Positions 1 through 8,766 of a DNA stretch of 64,000 bases are shown piece by piece; position 1 is the stretch's first letter, and each line of letters opens with the position of its first letter. A model generated the notes under the pieces. It worked only from the letters and a program-made list of their open reading frames with translations. It was not told the origin of the DNA and searched no databases. The position numbers and the translations under genes were made by a program. The DNA is from Tumebacillus flagellatus (GTDB taxonomy: Bacteria; Bacillota; Bacilli; Tumebacillales; Tumebacillaceae): NCBI RefSeq assembly GCF_000714935.1, contig NZ_JMIR01000004.1, positions 124,001 through 188,000 on the forward strand, written 5' to 3'.

Positions 1-1
1 G

Positions 2-337
2 TGCGAACATCATCTCGTGCCGTTCTACGGCAAAGCGCACGTCGCCTACATCCCGCGCGGCGGGCGTGTCACCGGCCTCTCCAAGCTCGCGCGCGTCGTG
101 GAAACGGTCGCTCGCCAACCGCAGCTTCAAGAGCGCATCACCGCGACGATCGCCGACACGCTCGTCAACAAAATCCAGCCGCACGGCGTGGCAGTCATCG
201 TGGAAGCAGAGCACATGTGCATGACGATGCGCGGCGTGAAGAAGCCGGGCGCGTCGACGATCACCACCGCCGTTCGCGGTCTCTATCACGAAGATCCGCA
301 AGCACGCGCCGAAGTGTTCTCTCTGATGCGCGGGTAA
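2..337 (+). CDS. folE: GTP cyclohydrolase I, C-terminal part
   Basis: The reading frame is open from base 2, so the true start lies before the window. GTP cyclohydrolase I converts GTP to 7,8-dihydroneopterin triphosphate, the first step of folate (and queuosine precursor) synthesis in the cytoplasm. The visible 111 residues begin with [18 protein letters not shown], which holds the Cys-Glu-His-His zinc and catalytic motif, then the tetramer-core helix, and the later Cys of the zinc site in [10 protein letters not shown]. The end ([12 protein letters not shown]) is the normal C-terminus of the family, so only the N-terminal 75 or so residues are missing. A strong terminator follows at once. 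Confidence 0.96.
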   Translation, partial: CEHHLVPFYGKAHVAYIPRGGRVTGLSKLARVVETVARQPQLQERITATIADTLVNKIQPHGVAVIVEAEHMCMTMRGVKKPGASTITTAVRGLYHEDPQARAEVFSLMRG

Positions 338-356
338 TCAATGACAAATGACGAAG

Positions 357-386
357 GGACGCCCGCGCAGGGCGTCCTTTTTTGTT
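357..386 (+). terminator. Rho-independent terminator after folE
   Basis: GGACGCCC and GGGCGTCC form an 8-bp stem around a GCGCA loop, followed by TTTTTTGTTT. Confidence 0.9.
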
Positions 387-424
387 TGGGATATGGTACG
401 ATTGGATAGAGGAGGTTGATGGAG

Positions 425-1378
425 ATGAAACAACGATTGCTGGAGTTGCTCGGGGTGGAGTTCCCGATCATCGAAGGCGGTATGGCGTACATAGGAGACG
501 GGCGGCTCGCCGCTGCCGTTTCCAACGCAGGCGCGTTCGGCCAAGTCGGTTCGGCGGGACGAACGCTTCAAGACTTTGAGAAGCAGATTCAGATCGCCAT
601 CGAGAGCACGAACAAACCGGTTGGCGTCAATTTGCCGATCGGCGAGCACAGCGACCCGCGCGAACGGGTGGAGATGATTTTGAAATACAAGCAACACCTG
701 CGCGCCGTCTCGATTTCGGCGGGCAACCCGCGCCCGTTCATTCCCGTCTTCCAAGAAGCGGGTCTTCCGGTGATGGTTGTGATCTCCACGGCGATGCACG
801 CGCAAAAAGCGGAAGCCGCCGGAGCGGACATCTTGATCGCGGAAGGTTTTGAAGCAGGCGGTCACAACGGCCCGTCGGAAGTGACGACGTTCGCGTTGAT
901 TCCGCAGGCGGCAAGCGCCGTCAACGTGCCGGTCATCGCGGCGGGAGGCGTTGCGGACGGACGAGGTCTCGCCGCAGCGCTCGCGCTTGGCGCCGCGGGC
1001 GTGCAACTGGGCACCCGTTTGGCGGCGACCGTGGAGTCGCCCGCGCACGAGCAGTACAAACAAGCGCTGGTCGCCGCCCGCGCCGAAGACACCACGATGA
1101 TTGAGCGCAGTGTCGGCCGCGTCACCCGCGTGCTGAAATCGCCGTATGTGGCGGAAGTGCTGGCGTTCGAGCGCACCCAACCGTCGCCGGACGAACTCTA
1201 CCCGTTTATCAAGGGCGAGAAAAACAGCATCGGCGCGCTCCAAGGCGACCTGCAGCACGGCTTTGCGTACGGTGGTCAAGGCGTCGGCTTGATCCATTCG
1301 ATCCCGACCGTGGAGGACGTGATTTCCTCGATGGTCGAAGAAGCCCGCCGCACCTTGCAAAACCTGCCGACGCTCTAA
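425..1378 (+). CDS. nitronate monooxygenase (2-nitropropane dioxygenase family)
   Basis: FMN-dependent TIM-barrel oxidoreductase of the nitronate monooxygenase / FabK group, 317 residues, cytoplasmic. Seen: an N-terminal PIIEGGMAYIGDGRLAAAVS barrel strand, the GFEAGGHNG motif carrying the active-site His and FMN contacts, and the phosphate-binding AAGGVADGRG and GAAGVQLGTR segments. The family either oxidises alkyl nitronates or, as FabK, reduces enoyl-ACP; sequence alone does not settle which, and there are no fatty-acid genes beside it. The ATG at 425 is 9 bases after GGAGG (411-415); an in-frame ATG at 419 and a TTG at 416 are too close to that site. The gene stands alone between folE and a convergent phosphoesterase gene. 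Confidence 0.9.
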   Translation: MKQRLLELLGVEFPIIEGGMAYIGDGRLAAAVSNAGAFGQVGSAGRTLQDFEKQIQIAIESTNKPVGVNLPIGEHSDPRERVEMILKYKQHLRAVSISAGNPRPFIPVFQEAGLPVMVVISTAMHAQKAEAAGADILIAEGFEAGGHNGPSEVTTFALIPQAASAVNVPVIAAGGVADGRGLAAALALGAAGVQLGTRLAATVESPAHEQYKQALVAARAEDTTMIERSVGRVTRVLKSPYVAEVLAFERTQPSPDELYPFIKGEKNSIGALQGDLQHGFAYGGQGVGLIHSIPTVEDVISSMVEEARRTLQNLPTL

Positions 1379-1384
1379 AAAACG

Positions 1385-1424
1385 AAAGAAAGCCCCGCGG
1401 ACTCAGGTGAGTTTCAGCGGGGCA
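1385..1424 (-). terminator. terminator of the minus-strand phosphoesterase gene
   Basis: GCCCCGC and GCGGGGC flank an 18-base loop. Read on the minus strand, the stem is followed by TTTCTTTCGTTTTTT. The upstream arm overlaps the last codons of the gene. Confidence 0.75.
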
Positions 1425-2095
1425 AAATCAAGATAATCGCAAGCGACCAGTCGGTATTCGATTCCGTCGTGCATGCCTTCCAACGCGCCTTTGTGTCCCT
1501 CCGAGCCGTGCAGATGGCCGTAGACGACTTTCTCGACAGGGTATTGGCGCAGGACATCGAGGAACCCGGTTTCTTGGTGCTTTTCGTTGGTCGGCGGGTA
1601 GTGCAGCATCACCCAGATGCGTGTCGCGCCGTGCTTCATCGCATGGTCGAGCGACAGTTTCAGCCGGCCCACTTCGCGCTCGTAGACGGTGCGGTCATGC
1701 TCGTCAAACGAGTAGGCGCCGGGGCAGTCCCAACCGCGTGTGGCGGCGAACGTGATGTCGCCGATGGTGATCGAGTCGTTTTGCAGCACTTGAATCGACG
1801 GGTCCAGCGCTTTGCGGACTTTGGAGACGGTCGACCACCAATAATCGTGGTTGCCGCGAATCATCAGTTTGCGGCCGGGCAGAGACGCGATGTAGTCGAG
1901 GTCAAGCTTGGCTTCCTCGATCGACATCGCCCACGAGATATCGCCGGGCAGCAGCACGAGGTCGTCCGAAGTGACCAGGCGCTCCCAGTTGGCGCGAATC
2001 TTCTCGGGATGGTCCGCCCAGTTGTCGCCGAAGATGTCCATCGGCTTAGGGTTTGCAAACGACAGGTGCAAGTCCCCGATGGCGAAGATATTCAA
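1403..2095 (-). CDS. calcineurin-like metallophosphoesterase
   Basis: A 230-residue binuclear metallophosphoesterase. The ordered family motifs are all present: IFAIGDLHLS (D-x-H), LLPGDISW (GD), MIRGNHDYWW (GNHD), the metal-binding His in VMLHYPPT, and VYGHLHG (GHxH). The substrate is not predictable; relatives act on phosphodiesters or nucleotides. The TTG at 2095 is taken as start because it gives the compact family N-terminus (LNIFAIGDLH) and sits about 12 bases after AAAGGATG; an upstream TTG at 2116 lies inside that ribosome site. Divergent to the rhomboid gene, with only about 40 bases between the two starts. Confidence 0.88.
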   Translation of the reverse strand: MNIFAIGDLHLSFANPKPMDIFGDNWADHPEKIRANWERLVTSDDLVLLPGDISWAMSIEEAKLDLDYIASLPGRKLMIRGNHDYWWSTVSKVRKALDPSIQVLQNDSITIGDITFAATRGWDCPGAYSFDEHDRTVYEREVGRLKLSLDHAMKHGATRIWVMLHYPPTNEKHQETGFLDVLRQYPVEKVVYGHLHGSEGHKGALEGMHDGIEYRLVACDYLDFAPLKLT

Positions 2096-2136
2096 GCTGT
2101 ATACACATCCTTTCAAAAAAGGGGGGGAGGAGTTCG

Positions 2137-3351
2137 GTGAGCGAACAACAGCGTTTGAGCACCTTCCTCTATGGAATGGCGCAGAGTTTGATCGCGCATG
2201 ATGACTTTACCATTTTGCCACAGGAACAGGCCGAGGGGCAAGGCAGGCCCTCGTTGCTGTTGATGCGCAGGAAATTTCAATCGCTCCAAGTGATCCAACT
2301 GGTTCCGGCGGACGGCTTGACGGTGGAGCAGATCCAAGCGTTCACGGAGCGGGAAGCGAAAAACTTCGGCGAGCACCAACGCTCGCAAAATACATACAGC
2401 CTGACCGTCTTTATCTTCTCCCAGTGGCGCTCCGAAGAAAACTTGCGCGCCATCACAGCCGCCACCCGCTACCTGGGCTATCTGAAAACGATCGGCGCGG
2501 CAGCCGTCGCCGTCGACCTCTCGCGCGGCGTGCTGGGCGAATGGCCGACCGGCCCCGCCGTCAAGGGGATCTCCGTGGAGCCGTTGCGCGACCTCGTCGC
2601 CCATTATCCGAACGCGAACTACCCGGACGAACTGCTCTACCGCAGCAAGGAGCAGTGGGAGGCGCAACTGGTCGAACTCTCGAACCGCCGGGTGGAGCGC
2701 ATCGAGTCCAAGATGAACCACAGCGCCAAGACCACGGTGACGTACGCGTTGCTCGCGCTGACCGTGTTGATTTTTTTGATCGCGCGGATGGATGCGTCGC
2801 AGGAATTCCTGTACAGAGGTTTGATGGTGCCGGAGTTGATCCGGCAGGGCGAGTTCTACCGCTTGTTGACACCGGTGTTTTTTCATTATGAGGTGTCGCA
2901 TATCTTCTTCAACATGTGGAGCCTTTGGGTGCTAGGCAAAGTGGCGGAGCGCATCTACGGCAGCAAGCGGTACCTCGCCGTCTACCTGCTGGCGGGCATC
3001 GCCGGTTGCTTGCTGTCGTTTGCGTTCAACGACAACCCGTCGCTCGGCGCGTCCGGGGCGATTTTCGGCTTGATGGGGGCGCTGCTGGCGTTTGGGCGGC
3101 ATGATCAGAAAGCGTTCTCGATGACGATCGGCTCGTCGGTGTATTACATGCTGGCGATCAACCTCGTGATGAGCTTTCTCGTCCCGCGCATCGACTACTG
3201 GGGCCACCTCGGCGGGCTGGCGGGAGGCTTTCTCGTCGGCATGGCGGTCGGCGTGCCGGGCTATCGTTCGCAAAAAATCAACTGGAAGTGGGGCGCGGCG
3301 TTTCTCGCGTATGTCGTCATCACCTTCACACTCGGTTTAGAAACATCCTAA
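2137..3351 (+). CDS. rhomboid-family intramembrane serine protease
   Basis: A 404-residue membrane protease that cleaves transmembrane segments of other proteins. A soluble N-terminal part of about 200 residues is followed by six or seven membrane segments. The catalytic Ser lies in SLGASGAIFGLMG (GxSG), the catalytic His in YWGHLGGLAGG, and HIFFNMWSLW gives the H-x3-N motif of the L1/TM2 region. The arrangement resembles Bacillus GluP (YqgP), a magnesium-transporter quality-control protease, but the C-terminal TPR extension of GluP is absent. The GTG at 2137 follows GGGGGGGAGGAG by 6-7 bases and was preferred to an upstream in-frame codon inside the neighbouring promoter region. Confidence 0.9.
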   Translation: MSEQQRLSTFLYGMAQSLIAHDDFTILPQEQAEGQGRPSLLLMRRKFQSLQVIQLVPADGLTVEQIQAFTEREAKNFGEHQRSQNTYSLTVFIFSQWRSEENLRAITAATRYLGYLKTIGAAAVAVDLSRGVLGEWPTGPAVKGISVEPLRDLVAHYPNANYPDELLYRSKEQWEAQLVELSNRRVERIESKMNHSAKTTVTYALLALTVLIFLIARMDASQEFLYRGLMVPELIRQGEFYRLLTPVFFHYEVSHIFFNMWSLWVLGKVAERIYGSKRYLAVYLLAGIAGCLLSFAFNDNPSLGASGAIFGLMGALLAFGRHDQKAFSMTIGSSVYYMLAINLVMSFLVPRIDYWGHLGGLAGGFLVGMAVGVPGYRSQKINWKWGAAFLAYVVITFTLGLETS

Positions 3352-3357
3352 TCTGGT

Positions 3358-3390
3358 AAACCCCTGCTCAATGGAGAAGGGGTTTAATTT
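3358..3390 (+). terminator. terminator after the rhomboid gene
   Basis: AAACCCCT and AGGGGTTT form an 8-bp stem around a 13-base loop, followed by AATTTCATTT. Confidence 0.75.
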
Positions 3391-3444
3391 CATTTGTCGT
3401 ATATATTCAGTTATCTTAATCTCTTTGAGGGTGGTGACTGAAAC

Positions 3445-5158
3445 GTGTTGTTGGGCACTGCGAAACTGACCCGGTTGATCGTGATCATCAATGTGTTCGT
3501 GTTCACGTGTGTCGGGATCATGTTGTACCTTTTGTATCTGCAAAACGAGTACGCCGTCCAAAATCAAGCAGCCGTCGAGCAGCGCATGGAATTGAAACAG
3601 CTGGGTCTCGACCTCGCCGGAGCGACCGACCTGTTGAGCAACGAAGCGCGGATGTACGTCCAAAGCGGGGACAAACAGCACTACAACAACTACTGGCTGG
3701 AAATCAACGGCACGAAAACCCGCGAGCGCGTCCTCAAGCGCCTTCGAGAACTGAACACCCCCGGGGCAGAACTCGAACTCGTCGAACAAGCCGAGCAGAA
3801 GTCGGACATCATGTTCAAAATCGAAGGGGAGGCGATCGAAGCGGTCAACGCAGGCGACATGGTCAATGCCCGCCAACTGTTGTTCAACGAAACGTACGAC
3901 AACGCCAAACTGGAGATCGACTCCTCGCTTCAGAAGTTCGATCAAAAAATGAACGAACGCGCCGAACGCGAGTGGAGAGCGATCCAAGACAAAAGCTCCC
4001 TCGTTGTGCTGTTTTTGCATATCGCAGTGTACGCCGTGTCGGTGGAAGTCATCCTCGCGTTTGGCATCATCCACTACCGCCTGCGCCCGATGGGTCGCCT
4101 GACGGAATTGGCGAACCGCGTGGCGGGGGGCGACTTGAGCGTCGAAGAGATTCCGACCCGCGCCAAGAGCCGGGATGAAGTGACGATTTTGACCCGCTCG
4201 ATCAATGCGATGGTGCAGAATTTGCGCACGTTGATTCAACGGGTGGACGGCACCGCGGCTCAGGTGCAAAGCGCGACGCACGTGTTGCTGACGAGCGCCG
4301 GGCACGTGATGACGGTGACGGAGCACGTCACGGCGACGATGCAAGAGCTGGCGAGCGGCGCCCAAACGCAAGTGCTCGGAGCGGAAGATTGCTTGACTTC
4401 GCTCACAGACGTCGCGCACGGCATCCAACGCATCGCCGAAACGTCGGCGGGCGTCACAGAAGCGTCTGTGGAAACGTCGCAAGCGGCGGAACACGGCAAC
4501 GTCGTCATCCAAAGCGTCGTGAACCAGATGAAGTCGATTCACGAGAGCACGAACGCGTCGGAGCAAGTCGTCCAGCGGTTGGCGGACCGCTCGCAGGAAA
4601 TCGGTCAGATCGTCGAAGTGATCACGTCGATTGCGGCGCGCACGAATTTGCTGGCGCTCAACGCCGCCATTGAAGCGGCTCGGGCGGGTGAGCACGGACG
4701 CGGATTTGCCATCGTCGCCGACGAGGTGCGCAAACTGGCGGAGCAGTCGAAGGAATCGGCGACGCAGATCGCCGAGTTGGTGCTGGAGATCCACGGCGAC
4801 ACGGGGCAAAGCGGTGCTTGCGATGCAAGCGAGCAACGAAGAAGTGCAAACGGGTTTGCAACGGGTGGACGAGGCGGGCATGGAGTTTCAGAAGATTCTG
4901 CACGCCACACTCTCCGTCGCGGGGCAGATTCAAGACATCTCGGCGGCGTCGCAGGAACTCAGCGCCTCGTCGCAGCAGATCACGTCGTCGGTCGAAGAGT
5001 TGACCCGCATCGCCAACGCGACGTCGAAGTCGTCCAACGAGGTGGCGGCTTCCTCGGAAGGGCAGTTGGCGTGCACGGTAGAGATGACGGCGTCGATTCA
5101 GGAACTTTCCACCGCCGCGCAAGAGCTGCAAGACGTGATCGGACAGTTTAAAATTTAG
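3445..5158 (+). pseudogene. methyl-accepting chemotaxis protein, frameshifted
   Basis: Reads as a transmembrane chemoreceptor: membrane helix at about residues 9-31, an extracellular 4-helix-bundle type sensor (about 32-190), a second membrane helix, a HAMP linker ([19 protein letters not shown]), then the signalling hairpin with the CheA/CheW-binding tip ([20 protein letters not shown]). The frame breaks in the GGGG run at 4803-4806: removing one G joins IHGDTG to [13 protein letters not shown] in the next frame and restores the C-terminal coiled coil up to [12 protein letters not shown] at 5158. Unrepaired, the first frame runs on as nonsense to 5151. The GTG at 3445 follows GAGGGTGG. Either a real single-base insertion or a homopolymer sequencing error. 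Confidence 0.88.
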
Positions 5159-5160
5159 CG

Positions 5161-5203
5161 AAAAAGCCCCCTGGCCGCGTGGACGTGCAGGGGGCTTTTT
5201 GTC
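5161..5203 (+). terminator. terminator after the chemoreceptor
   Basis: AAAAAGCCCCCT and AGGGGGCTTTTT form a long symmetric stem with a T-tract, immediately after the stop codon. Confidence 0.9.
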
Positions 5204-5229
5204 TATAATCGGATTGAGGAGGGGTTTTA

Positions 5230-6552
5230 ATGGTATTTGATCATTCAGCAAACGGGAAGATGCAAACAAAGTCACCGTCTGCTCCCGAGCAGTCTGCCAG
5301 AAGCGGGGGTGCCGCGCTCCAATCTCGACTCTTACAAATGCAACAGCTCCGAGGGAACCGTTTCACCGCCCAACTGTTGAGATCGCAAGCCCCGATTCAA
5401 CGGAACGACTGGAAGAACGAGCATAACAAAGGGCGGTTGACGACAGCCCATTCGGAGATGGCAGGCGGCAAGCAAGCACAGTTGGACCACTCCGTATCGC
5501 AAAATCAGCTAAAAGATCTCTACGAAACGCTGAAGAAAATTGAGACGCTCATTCAACCGTCAGCAACCTTATACGAGAAAACCAAAACGGCCTTCGAGAC
5601 GCTCAAAACTCATTTGGGGGTTCTGTCCAAGACGGGCCTCCTCAATCTGCCCAATAACTTAACGCCCGGCCCGAAGGATCGGGTGGCCGATCAGGGAGAC
5701 ACGTTCGACCCGCAAGTTGCGGTGGCGGGCAACGTGGTCAGCCGATCGGCGCGAACACCGGCGCTTGAAGCGATTGACAACGCCGCTCGTGCCCTCGTCC
5801 GATTGCAAACGATCTTGCCTAACCAATCGCAAGGGATGAAGGAGGAATCTTACAACGAAGATTTTGACGGCCGCGTGGCGGAGCTGTTGGACATGATCGA
5901 GAAAAATCTGACCTCGATGGAGGAAGGAGCCGAGCCCAAACTCAACCTCAACGCTTGGTATCAAAATGCGGCCGGAGACAAGTATGTCAAAAAAGTGCCC
6001 GCGACTTGGTTGGATGCAGCGCCGGCCGATCTTGGAACCGCGAAACAGGCCTACCCTGCAAACTTGGCGGAGAGCGAGTTTGAATGGACGTATGACCTGA
6101 AAGGCTATCGCAAGAACGGCAACGAGATCGAGACGTACGATTCGACTGTCACGGTCATGGTCAACATCCCCGTTGAACAATGGAAGCACATCTATGACCG
6201 CCATACGGTACGAGGATTTGCCGGAGATGTGAAAGCGATCAATACGTTTTGGAGAGATGACCCCTTCACGACGGTTACGCAGGAGTTATTGAAACCGGAA
6301 TTGGAGCTGTTGATCGATCGGCTGAGCAACCTGCCGGATTCACCGGAGGAGTATGTACCTCTGAACGCGGCTGCGAGGAAGTTGTTTTTCCAAGGGTCTA
6401 TGACTCAAACGAAAGATGAGAACAGCGATGATGTGACGGTAAGCATTGAGCTTGATTCAATTGCGCCTCAAGACCCTGCCTTGGCACTGGCGTTGCGTCC
6501 CGATCAGTTTCCCGCTCCAGCTCCAGCGGATGCGGATGCGGATGCAGAATAG
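5230..6552 (+). CDS. large protein with injection-system-cargo-like N-terminus, possible toxin
   Basis: 440 residues, not assigned to a named family. The N-terminal 60 residues are polar and contain LLQMQQLRGNRFTAQLLRSQ followed by APIQR. This pattern (hydrophobic-Q-x2-x-GN-x8-LL...IQR) resembles the leader of proteins encoded with extracellular contractile injection systems, often upstream of a DUF4157 domain; that link is from memory of the families and DUF4157 itself is not seen. The centre is helical and charged; the last third has VEQWKHIYDRHTV and a KAINTFWRDDPF stretch, a W-x-HI-x2-RH pattern also found in secreted nuclease-type toxin tips. The tail ends in an Ala-Pro-Asp low-complexity run. 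Its ribosome site GAGGAGGGG is strong. No immunity-like gene follows. Confidence 0.6.
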   Translation: MVFDHSANGKMQTKSPSAPEQSARSGGAALQSRLLQMQQLRGNRFTAQLLRSQAPIQRNDWKNEHNKGRLTTAHSEMAGGKQAQLDHSVSQNQLKDLYETLKKIETLIQPSATLYEKTKTAFETLKTHLGVLSKTGLLNLPNNLTPGPKDRVADQGDTFDPQVAVAGNVVSRSARTPALEAIDNAARALVRLQTILPNQSQGMKEESYNEDFDGRVAELLDMIEKNLTSMEEGAEPKLNLNAWYQNAAGDKYVKKVPATWLDAAPADLGTAKQAYPANLAESEFEWTYDLKGYRKNGNEIETYDSTVTVMVNIPVEQWKHIYDRHTVRGFAGDVKAINTFWRDDPFTTVTQELLKPELELLIDRLSNLPDSPEEYVPLNAAARKLFFQGSMTQTKDENSDDVTVSIELDSIAPQDPALALALRPDQFPAPAPADADADAE

Positions 6553-6566
6553 TTTTTGCAAAAAAA

Positions 6567-6596
6567 CAACTGTCGCCTGAAAACAGTTGCTTTCTT
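6567..6596 (+). terminator. terminator after the 440-residue protein gene
   Basis: CAACTGT and ACAGTTG with a 9-base loop, followed by CTTTCTT. Confidence 0.75.
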
Positions 6597-6650
6597 GATA
6601 GAATTTGGATAGCGTAAGGGTATGTTTGTGGACGAGAGGAGGACGCAGAG

Positions 6651-7154
6651 ATGATGATCAATTTCGATCTTGGGGGCAGACGGTTTAATCATCGGTCGAC
6701 CGGGATCGTCGTTCACGACGGATATGTGTTGTTACACCGCTTGGAGAAAGATGATTTTTGGAGTTTGCCGGGCGGACGCATCGAGATCATGGAGCCGTCA
6801 AACGTCACGATCGTGCGCGAGTTCATGGAAGAACTGGGTGTGGAAGTGCGCGTCGACCGCATGCTGTGGGTGTCGGAGAATTTTTTTGAAATCGACGGGA
6901 TGCCGTATCACGAGACGGCTTTCTATTATTTGCTTCACCTGACGGACGAGAACCATCCGCTGTTGAACAAGGACGTGGTGCACCGCGGGATCGAGACGGA
7001 TGTTCATCTGCTCTATAAGTGGTTCCCGATTGACAGGTTGGAAGGGGAACGGGTGTATCCGTCCTTCCTGCGTGCCGGATTGAAGGAGTTGCCGCAAACC
7101 ATCCAACACGTCGTCCACTACGATGTGGAGGACAATGAGGAAGCCAAGCCATGA
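6651..7154 (+). CDS. NUDIX hydrolase
   Basis: A 167-residue cytoplasmic pyrophosphohydrolase that cleaves nucleoside diphosphates linked to another group. The Nudix box is intact: GGRIEIME, seven residues, then REFMEELGV, giving G-x5-E-x7-REUxEExGU. The substrate cannot be read from the sequence. ATG at 6651 follows AGAGGAGG by 8 bases. The stop overlaps the ATG of the sprT-like gene (ATGA at 7151-7154), so the two are translationally coupled. Confidence 0.92.
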   Translation: MMINFDLGGRRFNHRSTGIVVHDGYVLLHRLEKDDFWSLPGGRIEIMEPSNVTIVREFMEELGVEVRVDRMLWVSENFFEIDGMPYHETAFYYLLHLTDENHPLLNKDVVHRGIETDVHLLYKWFPIDRLEGERVYPSFLRAGLKELPQTIQHVVHYDVEDNEEAKP

Positions 7155-7618
7155 CCGAGCAAGACTTGCAGCAACTCGTCGAGACCATTTCCGCCGAGTC
7201 GTTCGGCTGGCCGTTTCGGCACAAAGCGCGCTGGAATGGGCGGTTGCGCACGACGGGCGGACGCTATCTGCTCCGAACGCACGACATCGAGATCAACCCG
7301 CACCACTACGAAGCGCACGGGCTGGAGTCGATGATCGGCACGATCAAGCATGAACTGTGCCACTATCATCTCCATTTGCAAAAGCGCGGCTACCGGCACC
7401 AAGACGCCGACTTTAAGCGCTTGTTGGAGCAGGTCGGCGGTTCGCGCTATTGCCCGGACACGGGGCTACGGCGGGAAGTGAAGACGCGCTACCTGTACGC
7501 GTGCGTGTCGTGCGGTCAACCTTATGAGCGCAAACGGCAGATCGATGTGAAAAAGTACGGGTGCGGCAAGTGCCGCGGCAAATTAAAGTTGGTCGCGGCA
7601 GGCAACGTTGGCAAATGA
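7151..7618 (+). CDS. SprT-like zinc metallopeptidase
   Basis: 155-residue SprT-family protein. The zinc peptidase motif [11 protein letters not shown] (HExxH, residues about 67-71) is intact, with a further His-rich stretch YRHQDADF, followed by a C-terminal zinc ribbon CVSCGQPY ... YGCGKCRGK (two CxxC pairs). Relatives include bacterial SprT/YdcK and, distantly, the eukaryotic DNA-protein crosslink protease Spartan; the bacterial role is unproved. Coupled to the upstream NUDIX gene by a 4-base overlap. Confidence 0.9.
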   Translation: MTEQDLQQLVETISAESFGWPFRHKARWNGRLRTTGGRYLLRTHDIEINPHHYEAHGLESMIGTIKHELCHYHLHLQKRGYRHQDADFKRLLEQVGGSRYCPDTGLRREVKTRYLYACVSCGQPYERKRQIDVKKYGCGKCRGKLKLVAAGNVGK

Positions 7619-7688
7619 CGACAGGAAAATGCACACGTCTGTCGAATCTTATAGAGCGAAGCAGTTTTTTGAAGGGGATGAACGCAAC

Positions 7689-8738
7689 ATGTTGCAACAA
7701 GGGGCTTGGACGTTTCGCTACAGCCTGGAAGGGTTTCTAAAACGCGTGTTGCGCGTCGCGGCAGGTCCGATGAGCGAGTCGGAGTTGGTCGATGCCGTGC
7801 AAAGCCAATGGGCAGGCCTTGGGGAGAAATCCCTCGATTCCATCCCGGATCGCGTCCGTGCGGCTTTGCAATCGCGCAACAGATCGTTTCTCAAGTTGGA
7901 GGACGAGCGTTATGAGTTGCGCAACGCGGCCGAGGATGAGCTTGGCGAGCGCGCCTATGAATTTTTGAAAGAGTCGGGCCGACCGGAGAAGCAGGGCGAG
8001 ATTCTTCGCCATCTGCAGCAGTCGACCGGCCGCAACCGCGGCGAGCTGATGTCGCGGGTGGACTTGGACAGCGATCCGCGCTTTGCCCGTTTGGAGAGCG
8101 GGGAATACCTGCTGACCGAATGGGACTTGATTCACGATGCCGTCGCCGAGTTGATGGTGGAGTTGGGGTCCCGTCGGGCGCAACGCACCGATTTGCTTGA
8201 GTTGGTCAACGCGGACGGGATTTTCTGTCCGGAATTGGACCCGCGCTTTGCGGTGGCGGGCGAAATCGTGGAATGTCTGCTGGTCGAGCCGGAAGCGGCG
8301 GCGACCGCTGAACTTTTGACGGAAGCTGCACCGGCGCAACCGGAAGCAGAACCGGAAACGCAACCTTTGGACACTGAACTTGACACCGAACATGAAACCG
8401 ATCATGTAACCGAACATGAAACAGACCTTGAAACGGAGGAATCTTCGATGAACGCCTTGGAAACGACTGTAGAAACCACTGTAGAAACCACCACCGACGA
8501 AACGCAACCGGCGGTTCCGACCGACAAACTGGTCGACGTCGTGTTGCAACAGCTGACCCAAGCGGCTGAACAACTCACTTCTCGCAATCAAGAACTGCCG
8601 AACGAAGTGCTGTCGCTGTTCAACCTCGAAGACCTCAAAGGGATCGAGTCCCTCATGCAACAGCGCAAGCGCATCGGCGCGCTGGCGGAAGACCTGAGCG
8701 CGCTGGTTGCCAAATGGCGCGAAGAGCAAGCGGAGTAA
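7689..8738 (+). CDS. HARE-HTH-like protein with acidic linker and duplicated C-terminal domain
   Basis: 349 residues, function unknown. The ATG at 7689 is 11 bases after GAAGGGG; in-frame upstream codons lack a ribosome site. The N-terminal 70 residues (FLKRVLRVAAGPMSESELVD ... ERYELR) look like a HARE-HTH / RpoE-delta-type winged helix, and a second similar helical unit (EFLKESGRPEKQGEILRHLQ ... GEYLLTEWD) follows. Residues about 205-270 are a Glu/Thr-rich linker with repeated EHET-type and ETTV units. The last 55 residues (ELPNEVLSLFNLEDLKGIES ... KWREEQ) match the small protein encoded next. A strong internal ribosome site, GGAGGA at 8435-8440, lies 7 bases before an in-frame ATG at 8448 and could yield a separate 96-residue product. 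Confidence 0.75.
   Translation: MLQQGAWTFRYSLEGFLKRVLRVAAGPMSESELVDAVQSQWAGLGEKSLDSIPDRVRAALQSRNRSFLKLEDERYELRNAAEDELGERAYEFLKESGRPEKQGEILRHLQQSTGRNRGELMSRVDLDSDPRFARLESGEYLLTEWDLIHDAVAELMVELGSRRAQRTDLLELVNADGIFCPELDPRFAVAGEIVECLLVEPEAAATAELLTEAAPAQPEAEPETQPLDTELDTEHETDHVTEHETDLETEESSMNALETTVETTVETTTDETQPAVPTDKLVDVVLQQLTQAAEQLTSRNQELPNEVLSLFNLEDLKGIESLMQQRKRIGALAEDLSALVAKWREEQAE
8448..8738 (+). other. possible internal translation product of the preceding gene
   Basis: In-frame ATG at 8448 preceded by GGAGGA with 7-base spacing, better than the site of the full-length start. The product would be 96 residues: a short Thr/Glu repeat plus the C-terminal helical domain shared with the gene at 8767. 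Whether it is used is inference. Confidence 0.4.
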
Positions 8739-8766
8739 GATTTCTGCCTTCGCGAGCGTTTGATCG

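Noticed and set aside
338-1360. Long minus-strand open frame opposite the nitronate monooxygenase gene
   Set aside because: Arg/His-rich shadow of the plus-strand gene, without ribosome site or known motifs; GC-rich third positions keep such frames open.
3445-5158. Chemoreceptor frameshift considered as programmed recoding
   Set aside because: No slippery heptamer or downstream pseudoknot-like structure was recognised; simple indel in GGGG is more likely.
7608-7688. Upstream extension of the HARE-HTH-like gene
   Set aside because: The extra 27 codons overlap the sprT stop and lack a ribosome site; the ATG at 7689 has one.
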